From the NCBI RefSeq assembly GCF_018688095.1, contig NZ_CP061311.1:248001-312000 (forward strand): 64,000 nt of DNA. The letters run 5' to 3'. The DNA is from Polynucleobacter sp. AP-Titi-500A-B4 (GTDB taxonomy: Bacteria > Pseudomonadota > Gammaproteobacteria > Burkholderiales > Burkholderiaceae). Of the stretch, positions 1 to 9,526 are shown piece after piece; within the stretch, counting starts at the first letter, position 1; each line of letters opens with the position of its first letter. Position numbers and translations under genes: made by a program. Under the pieces are notes generated by a model. The model did not search any database. It saw nothing but the letters and a program-made list of their open reading frames with translations, and was not told where the DNA came from.

Positions 1-1
1 A

Positions 2-877
2 AAGGCAACAGGATTGCCATTAATCGTAGAGGTTCATGATCCGCTAGTGATTAGAAAAAATCCAAACGATCAAGGATTTGAGCGGCCTAAAAATCGCGAT
101 GCCCGATTTCGACATTATTTGGAAAAACAACTTATACGTTTTTCCGATAAGGTATGGTGGTTTACTGATGGTGCTTTACATTATGCCAAGGTAAGAAATC
201 CCAATCTTAGCACCCCAAATAATGCTCATGGTTTTGTGGTGACGCCAGGTGCGCAACCACCTGGTGGCCTTAAATCAAAAAATCAGCATCAGTACAGCGA
301 TAAATTAAATTTATGTCACTTTGGTTCTTTAGCAAAAGATCGCTCGTTATCAACTGTCCTTTGGGCTCTGATTCCTTTGTTCAAGAAATATCCTCATGCA
401 CGTGAGTTAATTCGGGTGCATGCATATGGAGCACCATTGGACTCATTGTCGATAGAAGCTGTTGAGAAGCTTGGGTTTAGTGATGTGCTCTTAGCGCATG
501 GTCGACTTGAGATTGACCCTATTACCGGAAAATCAGGGAGGGAGCGTGTAGCAGAGAAGATGCAGGAGGCTGCTGTATTGATTTTGCTCCATGGAAATGA
601 TGAGTGGTGCGCTGAGTATATTCCCTCCAAGTTTTACGACTATCTCTGGACTGGTAGGCCAATTTGGGGGATTACCCATCGCAATCCACAGCTTGATCAG
701 ATGCTATTAGAGCGCGGAGCTTATTTGAGCGCTGAAGGTGATTCTGAGGGTATTGCTATGACACTAGAGAGAATTTGGTTAGACTGGCAGGCAAAGAGTT
801 TGATTGAGCCCATTTGGAAGCCAATTGGAGTAGATCAGGCAGTAAAGACCATATTGACCCAGGCGCAAGATCGCTAG
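2..877 (+). CDS. Glycosyltransferase, 5' end cut by window edge
   Basis: The frame is open to the first base of the window, so the TTG at 14 is probably internal and the gene starts upstream. The visible part reads like the later portion of a GT4-type glycosyltransferase: a VEVHDPL stretch near the start, a WWFTDGAL segment typical of the end of the N-terminal Rossmann domain, then a C-terminal half with a YIPSKFYDYLWTGRPIWGI stretch, which resembles the donor-sugar site of this fold. It sits 21 bases before a DUF6492 gene and ahead of the rhamnose operon, so a role in O-antigen or capsule assembly is likely. Donor and acceptor cannot be read from sequence. The family call is moderately sure. 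Confidence 0.65.
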   Translation, partial: KATGLPLIVEVHDPLVIRKNPNDQGFERPKNRDARFRHYLEKQLIRFSDKVWWFTDGALHYAKVRNPNLSTPNNAHGFVVTPGAQPPGGLKSKNQHQYSDKLNLCHFGSLAKDRSLSTVLWALIPLFKKYPHARELIRVHAYGAPLDSLSIEAVEKLGFSDVLLAHGRLEIDPITGKSGRERVAEKMQEAAVLILLHGNDEWCAEYIPSKFYDYLWTGRPIWGITHRNPQLDQMLLERGAYLSAEGDSEGIAMTLERIWLDWQAKSLIEPIWKPIGVDQAVKTILTQAQDR

Positions 878-898
878 TAATCAACATAGGAATACCGC

Positions 899-1798
899 TT
901 GAAAGATTTTGTTCTCTACTGTAAATCCTACTCAAGAGATTTTTTGCGCCTAAAGCGGCTGCTGGAGTCCATCAATCAATTTAACGCCGACCACTTAGAT
1001 TTCTACATTTCTACGCCAAGTGCAGATAAAGGTTTGTTGGAGGAGATCTTGGGTCAAGATGGATACATTTGGATTGCAGACGAAGATATTGTTGTTGCGA
1101 ACCCAAATGCCGACTTTTCAAAATACCAGGCAATGTCTGGCGGTCTGTCTCAGCAAATTATCAAATCGGAATTTTGGCGACTAGGACTTGCAGAAAATTA
1201 TTTATGCTTGGATTCCGATAGTTTATTCATTCGAAATTTCTATAAATCTGACTTCTTATCAAATGATGGTGTGCCTTATACCGTACTACATCAAAATAAG
1301 GAACTGTTTCAACTTGCTACCGATCGTGGGCATGAGAAAGTGGAGAGGGGTCTAAGAATTGAGGCTGAGCGAGTTAAAGGGTTGTTTGATCGTAAAGGGC
1401 CAAATTTTTATTGCGCTCCCTCCCCATTTATCTGGTCAGCTCGGGTGTGGATGTCGTTAGATACGGAGTATCTTCAGTCTAAGAGCATGAGTGTGTGGGA
1501 TTTTATTACCCCGGAGTATCCTGAGACTCTCATCTATGGGGAAGCACTGCTCAAATACCGCGCTATTCCATTGATTGCAATTGAGCCCTTATTTCGCACG
1601 TATCACTATGATTGGCAATATTTCTTGATGAAGCGTTTGGGAGAGACTAAGGCTAAGTTGGCGCAAAACTATTTGGGCATCATTTACCAGTCTGCATGGG
1701 AATCTGAACTCACCCTTGGACAGCCTCAAAAATCTTTAATTTCTCGGTTGCTCAAATCTATTAAACGCTTTGGGCGCTACATACAGAGCTATTTCTAA
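899..1798 (+). CDS. DUF6492-type putative glycosyltransferase
   Basis: A 299-residue protein from a TTG start with a short AGG upstream. It contains an N-terminal KDFVLYCKSYSRDF strand, a central LCLDSDSLFIRNF segment whose DSD resembles the metal-binding DXD of GT-A enzymes, and a YGEALLKY stretch further on. This pattern matches what I remember of the DUF6492 proteins found in polysaccharide loci; their reaction is not established. It lies between a glycosyltransferase and rfbB, in the same direction and with short gaps, so it is probably cotranscribed. A sugar-transfer role is inference from the DXD-like motif and context. Confidence 0.6.
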   Translation: MKDFVLYCKSYSRDFLRLKRLLESINQFNADHLDFYISTPSADKGLLEEILGQDGYIWIADEDIVVANPNADFSKYQAMSGGLSQQIIKSEFWRLGLAENYLCLDSDSLFIRNFYKSDFLSNDGVPYTVLHQNKELFQLATDRGHEKVERGLRIEAERVKGLFDRKGPNFYCAPSPFIWSARVWMSLDTEYLQSKSMSVWDFITPEYPETLIYGEALLKYRAIPLIAIEPLFRTYHYDWQYFLMKRLGETKAKLAQNYLGIIYQSAWESELTLGQPQKSLISRLLKSIKRFGRYIQSYF

Positions 1799-1840
1799 TG
1801 CCGACTAAGTTAATTTTGATCTAATGGATAAGGATATTCG

Positions 1841-2902
1841 ATGATTATGGTTACTGGCGGCGCAGGATTCATTGGTGCCAATTTTGTTCTAAGTTGGCTT
1901 ATGTCGCCAAATGCTGAAGGCATTGTGAATTTAGACAAGTTAACTTATGCAGGTAACTTAGCGAACCTAGAAACCCTCGAAAAAGATGCAAGACACACTT
2001 TTGTCCATGGAGATATTGGAGACAAGCTACTGGTAGCTCAATTGCTGGAGGAGTATCGCCCTCGAGCTATCGTGAACTTTGCGGCTGAGAGTCACGTAGA
2101 TAGATCCATTTATGGACCAGCAGATTTTATTCAAACCAACATAGTGGGCACTTTTAATCTATTGGAATGTACTCGAGAGTATTGGGGTAATCTTCTCGGT
2201 GATGAAAAGCGGCAATTTCGTTTTCATCATGTCTCGACTGATGAGGTTTATGGATCCTTATCTGCATCAGATCACGCATTTAGAGAGACCAATCCTTATG
2301 AGCCTAATAGTCCCTATTCGGCTTCTAAGGCTGCCTCCGATCATTTGGTACGCGCTTGGTTTCATACCTATGGCATGCCAGTTGTTACAACTAATTGTTC
2401 CAATAATTATGGGCCGTATCATTTTCCAGAAAAGTTAATCCCCCTAGTCATATTGAACGCATTGGATGGTAAACCCCTTCCAGTTTATGGTGATGGTCAA
2501 CAAATTCGCGACTGGCTATATGTTGGGGATCATTGCTCTGCGATTCGCGAAGTACTGGCTAATGGTCGCCTAGGTGAAACTTATAATATTGGTGGCTGGA
2601 ATGAGAAAGCTAATCTTGAGGTTGTAAATACCATCTGCAAAATTCTGGATGAGCTAAAACCCCGTGCCGATAAAAAATCGTATACAGAGCAGATTACTTT
2701 TGTTAAAGATCGACCGGGACATGATCGTCGATATGCTATTGATGCCAGTAAGATTGAAAAAGAATTAGGTTGGCGTCCCGCTGAAACCTTTGATACCGGT
2801 ATTCGTAAGACAGTTGAGTGGTACCTAGATAACCCAACTTGGGTAAAAGGGGTTGTCACAGGCTCTTATCGCGATTGGCTTGATAAACAGTATCGCAATT
2901 AA
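1841..2902 (+). CDS. rfbB: dTDP-glucose 4,6-dehydratase
   Basis: RfbB converts dTDP-glucose to dTDP-4-keto-6-deoxyglucose, the second step of dTDP-L-rhamnose synthesis, in the cytosol. The 353 residues are the normal length for this extended SDR. Visible landmarks are the NAD-binding GGAGFIG at residues 6-12, the STDEVYG motif that carries the catalytic Asp-Glu pair near residue 133, and the YxxxK dyad (YSASK) near residue 158. It is the first gene of an rfbB-rfbD-rfbA-rfbC set with short gaps, so all four steps are encoded together. Confidence 0.96.
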   Translation: MIMVTGGAGFIGANFVLSWLMSPNAEGIVNLDKLTYAGNLANLETLEKDARHTFVHGDIGDKLLVAQLLEEYRPRAIVNFAAESHVDRSIYGPADFIQTNIVGTFNLLECTREYWGNLLGDEKRQFRFHHVSTDEVYGSLSASDHAFRETNPYEPNSPYSASKAASDHLVRAWFHTYGMPVVTTNCSNNYGPYHFPEKLIPLVILNALDGKPLPVYGDGQQIRDWLYVGDHCSAIREVLANGRLGETYNIGGWNEKANLEVVNTICKILDELKPRADKKSYTEQITFVKDRPGHDRRYAIDASKIEKELGWRPAETFDTGIRKTVEWYLDNPTWVKGVVTGSYRDWLDKQYRN

Positions 2903-2914
2903 CCCTATTAGCCA

Positions 2915-3856
2915 ATGAATATCCTTGTGTTTGGAAAAGATGGTCAGCTGGGAAAGGCTTTTCAAGAGCAACTTCAGCATTCTTCATTTCAGATGGGTAA
3001 CATGATTCGTTTTGTTGGGCGTAATGAATGCGATCTTAGTGATACCAGTCAAATTACTAATTTACTAAACACTTTCCAGCCGCGTTTACTCATAAATGCT
3101 GCCGCCTATACTGCAGTCGATAAGGCGGAGACAGAGTCAGATTTAGCTTTTGCAATTAATGCAACCGCTCCTGAAGTGATGGCTCAATATGCCGCTAGCC
3201 ATGAAGCAACGCTACTTCATTTTTCTACGGATTATGTCTTTGATGGATTTAAACAAGGCTCATATACGGAACTAGATAGAACCAACCCCTTGAGCGTCTA
3301 TGGAAAGTCAAAAGAAGCTGGTGAACGCGCAATACAGCATGCTTTTTTTGATGACTCTCAGGGCCAATACGCCATTCTGAGGACTAGTTGGGTTTATGGT
3401 GATGGCGGCAATTTCATCCGCACCATTTTGCAATTAGCAAAAGAGCGAACTTCTCTCCAAGTGATTGATGATCAATATGGTGTTCCCACCAGCGCAACCT
3501 GGTTAGCAGAAGTGGGCTGCTATTTGACGATTGATGGTGAAAAGCCTAAGCAATTTACCTCCGGTGTTTATCATGCGGTTCCACTAGGCGAGACGAATTG
3601 GTACGGCCTAGCTTCTTTGGTGGTTCAATCGGCATTAGATGCTTGCCAGCAATTGCAAGTCTCTCCCACTGCCATTTCTCCGATTCCTGCTTCAGGGTAT
3701 CCCTTGCCAGCCCCAAGACCCATGAATTCTTGTTTATCTACGAATAAGCTGCAAATTGAGCTTGAACGTCTGGGTCTTGTGTCAAAATTACCCCATTGGA
3801 ATACACCGTGGGATGAGCAAGTAACCGCTTACGTCAAGCAATTATCTAAAAATTGA
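2915..3856 (+). CDS. rfbD: dTDP-4-dehydrorhamnose reductase
   Basis: RfbD carries out the last step to dTDP-L-rhamnose, reducing the 4-keto group with NAD(P)H. The protein has 313 residues, slightly longer than the usual 290-300. It begins with a compact NAD-binding loop (GKDGQLG), and has INAAAYTAVDKAE and FSTDYVFDG segments and a YGKSK active-site dyad, all typical of the family. It starts 12 bases after rfbB and is followed 33 bases later by rfbA, so it is part of the same operon. Confidence 0.95.
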   Translation: MNILVFGKDGQLGKAFQEQLQHSSFQMGNMIRFVGRNECDLSDTSQITNLLNTFQPRLLINAAAYTAVDKAETESDLAFAINATAPEVMAQYAASHEATLLHFSTDYVFDGFKQGSYTELDRTNPLSVYGKSKEAGERAIQHAFFDDSQGQYAILRTSWVYGDGGNFIRTILQLAKERTSLQVIDDQYGVPTSATWLAEVGCYLTIDGEKPKQFTSGVYHAVPLGETNWYGLASLVVQSALDACQQLQVSPTAISPIPASGYPLPAPRPMNSCLSTNKLQIELERLGLVSKLPHWNTPWDEQVTAYVKQLSKN

Positions 3857-3889
3857 CGTTTTGCTTCATCCTAGTAAATAGGAATCAAG

Positions 3890-4828
3890 ATGGCAGATAG
3901 CCTTACAAAAAATCGCAAGGGAATCATATTGGCTGGTGGGTCGGGCACACGCCTTTATCCAGTCACGCAGGCGGTTTCTAAACAACTGATGCCGGTGTAT
4001 GACAAGCCGATGGTGTATTACCCATTGACCACTTTAATGTTGGCGGGAATACGAGATATCTTATTAATCTCCACTCCACATGACACGCCACGCTTTGCAG
4101 AATTGCTGGGTGATGGCTCTCAGTGGGGTCTCAATATTGAATATTGTATGCAGCCCTCGCCTGATGGTCTGGCTCAAGCATTTACTCTTGGAAAAAACTT
4201 TATTAATAATCACCCAAGTGCATTAGTGCTTGGGGATAATATTTTTTATGGCCATGAGTTAGTAGCCAACCTTGAAAGTGCAGATAAGCGTGACAACGGT
4301 GCAAATGTGTTTGCTTATCATGTAACCGATCCAGAGCGCTATGGTGTAGTCGAGTTTGACAAAAGTCACAAAGCAATTTCAATAGAAGAAAAGCCAGCGC
4401 AGCCTAGAAGTAATTATGCGGTTACAGGCCTCTATTTTTATGACAATCAAGTATGTGATATAGCCAGCTCAATTAAGCCAAGTGCCCGCGGTGAGCTTGA
4501 AATTACAGATGTCAATCGCATCTATCTAGAAAAAGATCAACTCAGTGTTGAGATCATGGGCCGTGGTTTTGCTTGGCTAGATACCGGAACCCATGACTCT
4601 TTATTGGATGCCGCTGGTTTTATTGCGACCTTGCAAAAACGCCAAGGATTGATGGTTGCTTGCCCTGAAGAAATTGCCTATCGTCAGGGTTGGATTGATG
4701 CTGAGGCTGTCCAAAAAGTAGCTTCACAGTTGAGTAAAAGTGGTTATGGTCAGTATTTAATAAAGATTCTGAATGAAATGAAAAGTGGTGCGCAACCTAC
4801 TACTTTGATATCTAAAAAGGCGATTTAA
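3890..4828 (+). CDS. rfbA: Glucose-1-phosphate thymidylyltransferase
   Basis: RfbA makes dTDP-glucose from glucose-1-phosphate and dTTP, the entry step of the rhamnose pathway. The nucleotide-binding signature GGSGTRLYP is at residues 17-25, followed by VSKQLMPVYDKPM. LGDNIFYG supplies the metal-binding Asp, and VEFD with EEKP completes the sugar-nucleotide site. At 312 residues it is slightly longer than the usual 290-300 because of a short C-terminal tail. Its TAA overlaps the ATG of rfbC by one base (TAATG), so translation of the two is probably coupled. Confidence 0.96.
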   Translation: MADSLTKNRKGIILAGGSGTRLYPVTQAVSKQLMPVYDKPMVYYPLTTLMLAGIRDILLISTPHDTPRFAELLGDGSQWGLNIEYCMQPSPDGLAQAFTLGKNFINNHPSALVLGDNIFYGHELVANLESADKRDNGANVFAYHVTDPERYGVVEFDKSHKAISIEEKPAQPRSNYAVTGLYFYDNQVCDIASSIKPSARGELEITDVNRIYLEKDQLSVEIMGRGFAWLDTGTHDSLLDAAGFIATLQKRQGLMVACPEEIAYRQGWIDAEAVQKVASQLSKSGYGQYLIKILNEMKSGAQPTTLISKKAI

Positions 4829-5403
4829 TGCCTGACTTTAAACAGCATCCTAAAATTACCGTAACGCCTACATCAATTGATGGTGTTTTGATTATTGAGC
4901 CCAAGGTATTTGGTGATGAGCGTGGCTGGTTTACTGAATCCTTTAATGCGCTGGATTTTTCAGATGCAACGGGCCTAAATGTAGAATTTGTACAAGATAA
5001 TCATTCTTTCTCTCGCCAATTTACATTGCGTGGCATGCATTATCAGTTAGAGAACACTCAGGGCAAGTTAGTGCGAGTCGTATCTGGAGCTGTTTATGAT
5101 GTGGCAGTAGATCTCAGAGAGAGCTCACCAACCTATGGCAAGTGGATGGGCCTAGAGTTGAACGCAGAAAATCATCAGCAGTTATGGGTTCCAGCTGGAT
5201 TGGCTCATGGATTCTTAGTTCTTTCACCAACTGCGGAGTTTTTATACAAAACCACCGACTACTATCACCCTCAAAGTGAGATTTGCTTGGCGTGGAATGA
5301 TCCCGCGGTTGCAATCCAGTGGCCGCTTCCATTAGATTCAAGGCCTAATCTCAACGCTAAAGATTCGGCAGGCCTTTTTTGGGGTCAAGCCCCGAAGTTT
5401 TAA
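4828..5403 (+). CDS. rfbC: dTDP-4-dehydrorhamnose 3,5-epimerase
   Basis: RfbC epimerises dTDP-4-keto-6-deoxyglucose at C3 and C5, giving the L-rhamno precursor for RfbD. The 191-residue cupin-fold protein has the expected FGDERGWFTESFN start, QDNHSFS, the LRGMHYQ active-site strand and the VPAGLAHGFLVLS segment. The catalytic His and Tyr regions appear intact. Its stop codon overlaps the waaC start by one base, so the rhamnose operon runs directly into the core heptosyltransferase gene. Confidence 0.95.
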   Translation: MPDFKQHPKITVTPTSIDGVLIIEPKVFGDERGWFTESFNALDFSDATGLNVEFVQDNHSFSRQFTLRGMHYQLENTQGKLVRVVSGAVYDVAVDLRESSPTYGKWMGLELNAENHQQLWVPAGLAHGFLVLSPTAEFLYKTTDYYHPQSEICLAWNDPAVAIQWPLPLDSRPNLNAKDSAGLFWGQAPKF

Positions 5404-6461
5404 TGATTGATTCAAGTACATCTCCCAAGATATTGCTGGTTAAGTTGTCATCGCTTGGTGATGTGCTGCATAACTTACCAATTGTTCGGGATATTCGGGC
5501 GCGCTTACCTAAAGCACAAATTGATTGGGTGGTTGAAGAAGGGTATGTCCACCTCTTAACGCCGTTACTAAGCAGTGAGGGCTTTAGGGGTATCGATCGC
5601 ATTATTCCTTTTGGTCTGCGTCGCTGGAAAAAATTACCCTTTAGCTTGCGTTCTTGGGAGCAATTTTTTGCATTTAAGAAAGAGCTACAAGAGGTGACTT
5701 ACGACGTCATTATTGAAACTCAAGGATTAATAAAGTCGGCGTTAGTCTGTGCTCTGGCTAATAAAAGTTCGCATGCTGTGGTGGCAGGACTTGCAAATGC
5801 TACTGAATTTTCTGGGTATGAGCCAATAGCGCGGGCATTTTATAACCAGTCGGTTCAAGTCCCATTTCAGTGTCATGCAGTTGATCGCTCACGTTATGTC
5901 ACTTGCTCAGCTCTGGGCTGGCCACTGATCGATAGGTCTGAAACAGCCAAGTTTTATCCTGCAAGTTTTATAGATGATATTTCTGACATGGCTGCAAGAG
6001 GTTTGCAGAAGCCTTATGTTTTATTTTTTCATTCCACTGCCCGAGAGGCTAAGCGTTGGGGTAATGCGCATTGGATTGAATTAGGCAAAAAGCTTGCGGT
6101 GCTTGGCTATCAAATTGTGCTTCCCTGGGGTAGTGTTGCGGAGAAGGTAATTAGCCAAGAACTAGCACTACAAATTCCAGGATCCATTGTGCCCAATGCT
6201 TTCTCTATTGAGGAGGCTTTTTCTGTAATTGCTAATGCCGCTCTGGTAGTGGGGGTGGATACCGGCCTTACTCATTTAGCTGCTGTTCTGAATAAGCCGA
6301 CTGTGGAGATTTATTGTGACTCGCCAAGATGGAAGACCGAGGGTTACTGGTCTAATCAGATTCGCAATACTGGGGATATTCAAGCGCCACCAACGGCAGA
6401 TGAAGTTATTGCAGCTTCTTTAGAGCTGCTGAGCCAATCTATTAGCGCAACAAAGAGTTAA
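5403..6461 (+). CDS. waaC: LPS heptosyltransferase I
   Basis: This GT9 enzyme adds the first L-glycero-D-manno-heptose to Kdo in the LPS inner core, at the inner face of the cytoplasmic membrane. The ATG at 5403 overlaps the rfbC TAA by one base; an upstream in-frame start at 5379 lies inside rfbC and is less likely. Family marks are KILLVKLSSLGDVLHNLP at the N-terminus, a WVVEEGY segment, and the C-terminal GVDTGLTHLAAVL donor-site motif. The length of 352 residues is slightly above the usual ~320-340. The 3' end overlaps the convergent TolC-family gene by 20 bases. Confidence 0.92.
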   Translation: MIDSSTSPKILLVKLSSLGDVLHNLPIVRDIRARLPKAQIDWVVEEGYVHLLTPLLSSEGFRGIDRIIPFGLRRWKKLPFSLRSWEQFFAFKKELQEVTYDVIIETQGLIKSALVCALANKSSHAVVAGLANATEFSGYEPIARAFYNQSVQVPFQCHAVDRSRYVTCSALGWPLIDRSETAKFYPASFIDDISDMAARGLQKPYVLFFHSTAREAKRWGNAHWIELGKKLAVLGYQIVLPWGSVAEKVISQELALQIPGSIVPNAFSIEEAFSVIANAALVVGVDTGLTHLAAVLNKPTVEIYCDSPRWKTEGYWSNQIRNTGDIQAPPTADEVIAASLELLSQSISATKS

Positions 6462-8070
6462 TTGCAATTAAGTCTTCATCGGTGAGCGCTGCGGCATGTG
6501 CCTTTAACTTGATTGCATTGAGTATGGTGTTATAGCGAGCTTGTTGCAGCTGTGATCTAGTAGTGATCAGAGTATCGAGCGCAATCAAGACATCAATGTT
6601 GATTAAGGTGCCCACCTGAAAGCCAAGCTTGCTGGACTCAAGCGCAGAGTTTGAGGAACGCTCAGCAGCTTCATAGGCTTTAACGCTTGCTAAACCACCA
6701 TAAAAACCAGTAAACGCAGTGCGCGTACTTTGGGCTGCAGTTCGACGTGCGTTGTCGTAGTTTGCTTTTGCTGTGTCTAGCAATGCCGCATTCTGTCTGA
6801 TGACTGAACTATTGAATCCACCTGATACTAGCGGGATCGTCATCTGTAATGCAACGGTATTGTTATAGATATTTGTTTGTGAAGGGGTTAGGCTATTAGC
6901 AGTGCCATTAGAGGTGTTGTAACCAGCTGAGCCTATAAAACTTAATGAAGGGTAGTTCAGTGCTTGCGAAGCCCGATAAGTACTCTCAGCAAGACTTACC
7001 GATAGCTGGCTTGCCAGTACGTTGAAATTCGCCGCTTCTGCTTGATTAATCCAGTCATCTAAAGTTTGACCAGGGGGTAGCGCCGGATTCACGCTTTCAG
7101 CAATTGGGATCCCTTTGCCATCCTTAGATTTGGAGCGCGGGTCTTTGAGGACTCCATCAATCTTCGCGTCTTTTATCAATGGTTGAAGTGATCCCACAGG
7201 GCGCCCAACTAATTGCTCAAGCGCACCCCTTTTGACAATAAGGTCTGCTTGGGCAGCTATTTCTTGAGAATTTGCTAAATCTAGGGCGGCTTGTGCAGTA
7301 TTGACATCCACAATGGTTGCAAGACCAGCATCAAACTTTGCCTGAGCGACATCTAGCTGCTGTTTAATTAAACCTTTTTTATTGCGAAATAACTCAACAT
7401 TATCTTGGCTGGTGAGCGCGTCAAAATACGCTTGAGATACGCGAATAATTAAATCCTGTTGCGCCAAAAAGAAGCGCATATCTGCAATCTTCGTATTTAA
7501 GTCACCTTGTTTAAATGCCTCAAGTGCAGCTACGTTAAATACCGGTTGGGTCAAAGTGACCGTATAGCTTTTTTGGTCATACACTCGTGAGCCAGTAATT
7601 GCGCCAACAGGAGCATTTCCTGCGGTATGTTGGTAGTAGCGAGTTCCGGCTGGAACAGCACTAGCTTGAGGTAGCAATAGTGATAATCCTTGCCAATAAA
7701 GCTCTTTACTTGCCTGGTAATTAAAACGTGCTGCATTTAATACTGGATCACTAAAGGCGGCTTCCTGATATAGCTGGATCAAATTACTCAGTTGAGCTTT
7801 GCTGTCGCTTGCTTTGCTGCCTGTGACATTGGAAGGTGCTGAAGTGTTTGGAAGTGCCGGCTTGGGGGGCATTACAAACTGCGGTGGCTGATCCAAGCCT
7901 ACCAGCGAAGAGGCGCTAATTGGGGTGGGCAAGGCGGACATAGCAGCGCCATTCGGGTTTTGCGCAAATACTGTTGAACCCCAGGAACTCAGGCCGAGCG
8001 CTTGGCACAAGATAAGACCAATGGCGGTCTGTCTAGATTGGCGAAAGCGGGGCGGGTTCATCAAATTCAT
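6442..8070 (-). CDS. TolC-family outer-membrane efflux/secretion channel
   Basis: A 542-residue outer-membrane factor of the TolC family, which forms trimeric channel-tunnels for type I secretion or RND efflux. Residues ~14-36 form a signal peptide ending at an FAQ cleavage site. A Ser/Pro-rich linker follows, then two TolC repeats with long Ala/Gln-rich helices (for example YFDALTSQDNVELFRNKKG and FDAGLATIVDVNTAQAALDLA). The second repeat has the equivalent LGFQVGTLINIDVLIALDTL. No partner ABC or membrane-fusion gene is adjacent, so it may serve several pumps. Its 3' end overlaps waaC by 20 bases on the opposite strand. Confidence 0.9.
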   Translation of the reverse strand: MNLMNPPRFRQSRQTAIGLILCQALGLSSWGSTVFAQNPNGAAMSALPTPISASSLVGLDQPPQFVMPPKPALPNTSAPSNVTGSKASDSKAQLSNLIQLYQEAAFSDPVLNAARFNYQASKELYWQGLSLLLPQASAVPAGTRYYQHTAGNAPVGAITGSRVYDQKSYTVTLTQPVFNVAALEAFKQGDLNTKIADMRFFLAQQDLIIRVSQAYFDALTSQDNVELFRNKKGLIKQQLDVAQAKFDAGLATIVDVNTAQAALDLANSQEIAAQADLIVKRGALEQLVGRPVGSLQPLIKDAKIDGVLKDPRSKSKDGKGIPIAESVNPALPPGQTLDDWINQAEAANFNVLASQLSVSLAESTYRASQALNYPSLSFIGSAGYNTSNGTANSLTPSQTNIYNNTVALQMTIPLVSGGFNSSVIRQNAALLDTAKANYDNARRTAAQSTRTAFTGFYGGLASVKAYEAAERSSNSALESSKLGFQVGTLINIDVLIALDTLITTRSQLQQARYNTILNAIKLKAHAAALTDEDLIAINSLLR

Positions 8071-8178
8071 CTACTTTTAAGGTGCATGAAGTTTAAGGCT
8101 AAATGGCTTCAGGCGGGTATTTAGACCCCATTTTGCCAAATAAGCTTGAATTATTCATATCCCTATAAAATTTGTCGT

Positions 8179-9024
8179 ATGGATCTTATATTGTTACTGA
8201 AAGCAGTCATTCTGGGTGTGGTGGAAGGGTTGACCGAGTTTTTGCCGATATCTAGTACTGGCCACCTTATCTTAGTTGGAGATTTGCTTGATTTCAATGA
8301 CGAACGGGGAAAAGCCTTTGAAGTCATTATTCAGTTTGGCGCTATTTTGGCTGTTTGCTGGGAGTTCCGAGACAAGCTTCTGAAGGTTTCATCCTCTTTT
8401 ATGACGAGCGCTAATTCACGACGTTTTGTACTGAACCTCATTATTGCCTCTATCCCTGCGATGGGTTTAGCATTTATCTTTGGCAAACACATCAAAGCAG
8501 TTTTATTTTCACCGGTTCCGGTTGCAAGTGCTTTCATTGTTGGGGCGTTGATTATTTTTTGGGCTGAGCGTCGTCAAGAAAAAATCACTACTGCTCACAG
8601 TCATATTCATTCGGTAGATGATTTGTCATATTTAGATGCATTGAAGGTTGGTATAGCTCAATGTGCCGCATTGATTCCTGGTACGTCCCGCTCAGGTGCA
8701 ACCATTATTGGCGGCATGTTATTTGGTTTACCACGTACAGTCGCCACTGAATTCTCATTCTTCCTGGCGATTCCAGTGATTGGTGGTGCAACAGCTTATG
8801 AGTTGTTAAAGATCTGGAAAAATCCCGTCGCGATTTCTAGTGAATTTACTATTGCCATTGCAGTTGGTTTTATTGCTGCATTTATTTCAGCCTTTATTTG
8901 TGTGCGCTGGCTGATTCATTATGTGGCGCATCATAATTTCATACCCTTTGCCTGGTATCGCATTGTTTTTGGTGTGTTGGTGCTAATAACTTCATACAGC
9001 GGCTTAATTGCCTGGTCTCATTAA
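8179..9024 (+). CDS. uppP: Undecaprenyl-diphosphatase
   Basis: UppP (BacA) dephosphorylates undecaprenyl pyrophosphate at the membrane, recycling the lipid carrier for peptidoglycan and O-antigen. The start at 8179 (MDLILLLKAVILGVVEGLTEF) matches the family N-terminus; an in-frame TTG at 8146 would add 11 atypical residues. The two signature motifs are present: EGLTEFLPISSTGHL near the N-terminus and PGTSRSGATIIGG in the middle. The 281-residue protein is strongly hydrophobic with about eight membrane segments. It is divergent from the TolC-family gene and followed 21 bases later by a DUF2721 gene. Confidence 0.95.
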   Translation: MDLILLLKAVILGVVEGLTEFLPISSTGHLILVGDLLDFNDERGKAFEVIIQFGAILAVCWEFRDKLLKVSSSFMTSANSRRFVLNLIIASIPAMGLAFIFGKHIKAVLFSPVPVASAFIVGALIIFWAERRQEKITTAHSHIHSVDDLSYLDALKVGIAQCAALIPGTSRSGATIIGGMLFGLPRTVATEFSFFLAIPVIGGATAYELLKIWKNPVAISSEFTIAIAVGFIAAFISAFICVRWLIHYVAHHNFIPFAWYRIVFGVLVLITSYSGLIAWSH

Positions 9025-9045
9025 TCAAAGAACTGAGAATTTAAT

Positions 9046-9504
9046 ATGGACGTATCAATAGATGCAATTACAAATAACATTCAGTTAGCTTTGGCCCCGG
9101 TGTTTTTGTTAACGGCTGTGGCTACTCTAATTAATGCAATTTCCACCCGCTTAGCAAGAACGGTGGATCGTATGCGCGCAATCCAAAACGCTATTTACGA
9201 TGGCAAAATTAATGATAAAGCAGCACTGAAGCATATGGAGATTGAGGCTAATGAGGCTAAGATTCGTGGGCGCCTCTGTACTGCAGCCATCTTTTTTGAC
9301 GTCTTGAGTGGTGTTTTTATCTCTCTGACTGTTCTTGAGTTATTTTTCTTTCAGGCTGGGGCCGTCCGCTCTTTGCAAACAAGTTATGTGATTTGGACCT
9401 TCGTATTGGGTCTGATATCCTTCATGACATCTCTATCAATTGTTCTAGCCGAAGTAGTGTATGCCTACAGATCTGCAGGTTGGAACTCCCCAAGAAGCTA
9501 TTAA
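9046..9504 (+). CDS. DUF2721 membrane protein
   Basis: A 152-residue membrane protein of unknown function that matches the DUF2721 pattern: an N-terminal amphipathic helix, a hydrophobic ALAPVFLLTAVATLINAI segment, an RLARTVDRMRAI stretch characteristic of the family, then two more hydrophobic helices (residues ~80-105 and ~115-140). It sits 21 bases after uppP and just before the UDP-glucuronate decarboxylase gene, all in one direction. No catalytic motif is seen and I do not propose a function. Confidence 0.75.
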   Translation: MDVSIDAITNNIQLALAPVFLLTAVATLINAISTRLARTVDRMRAIQNAIYDGKINDKAALKHMEIEANEAKIRGRLCTAAIFFDVLSGVFISLTVLELFFFQAGAVRSLQTSYVIWTFVLGLISFMTSLSIVLAEVVYAYRSAGWNSPRSY

Positions 9505-9526
9505 TACATTTCCTAATATTAAAAAT

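Noticed and set aside
8146..8178. Extended uppP start at 8146
   Set aside because: The 11 extra residues do not match the family; the ATG at 8179 gives the standard N-terminus.
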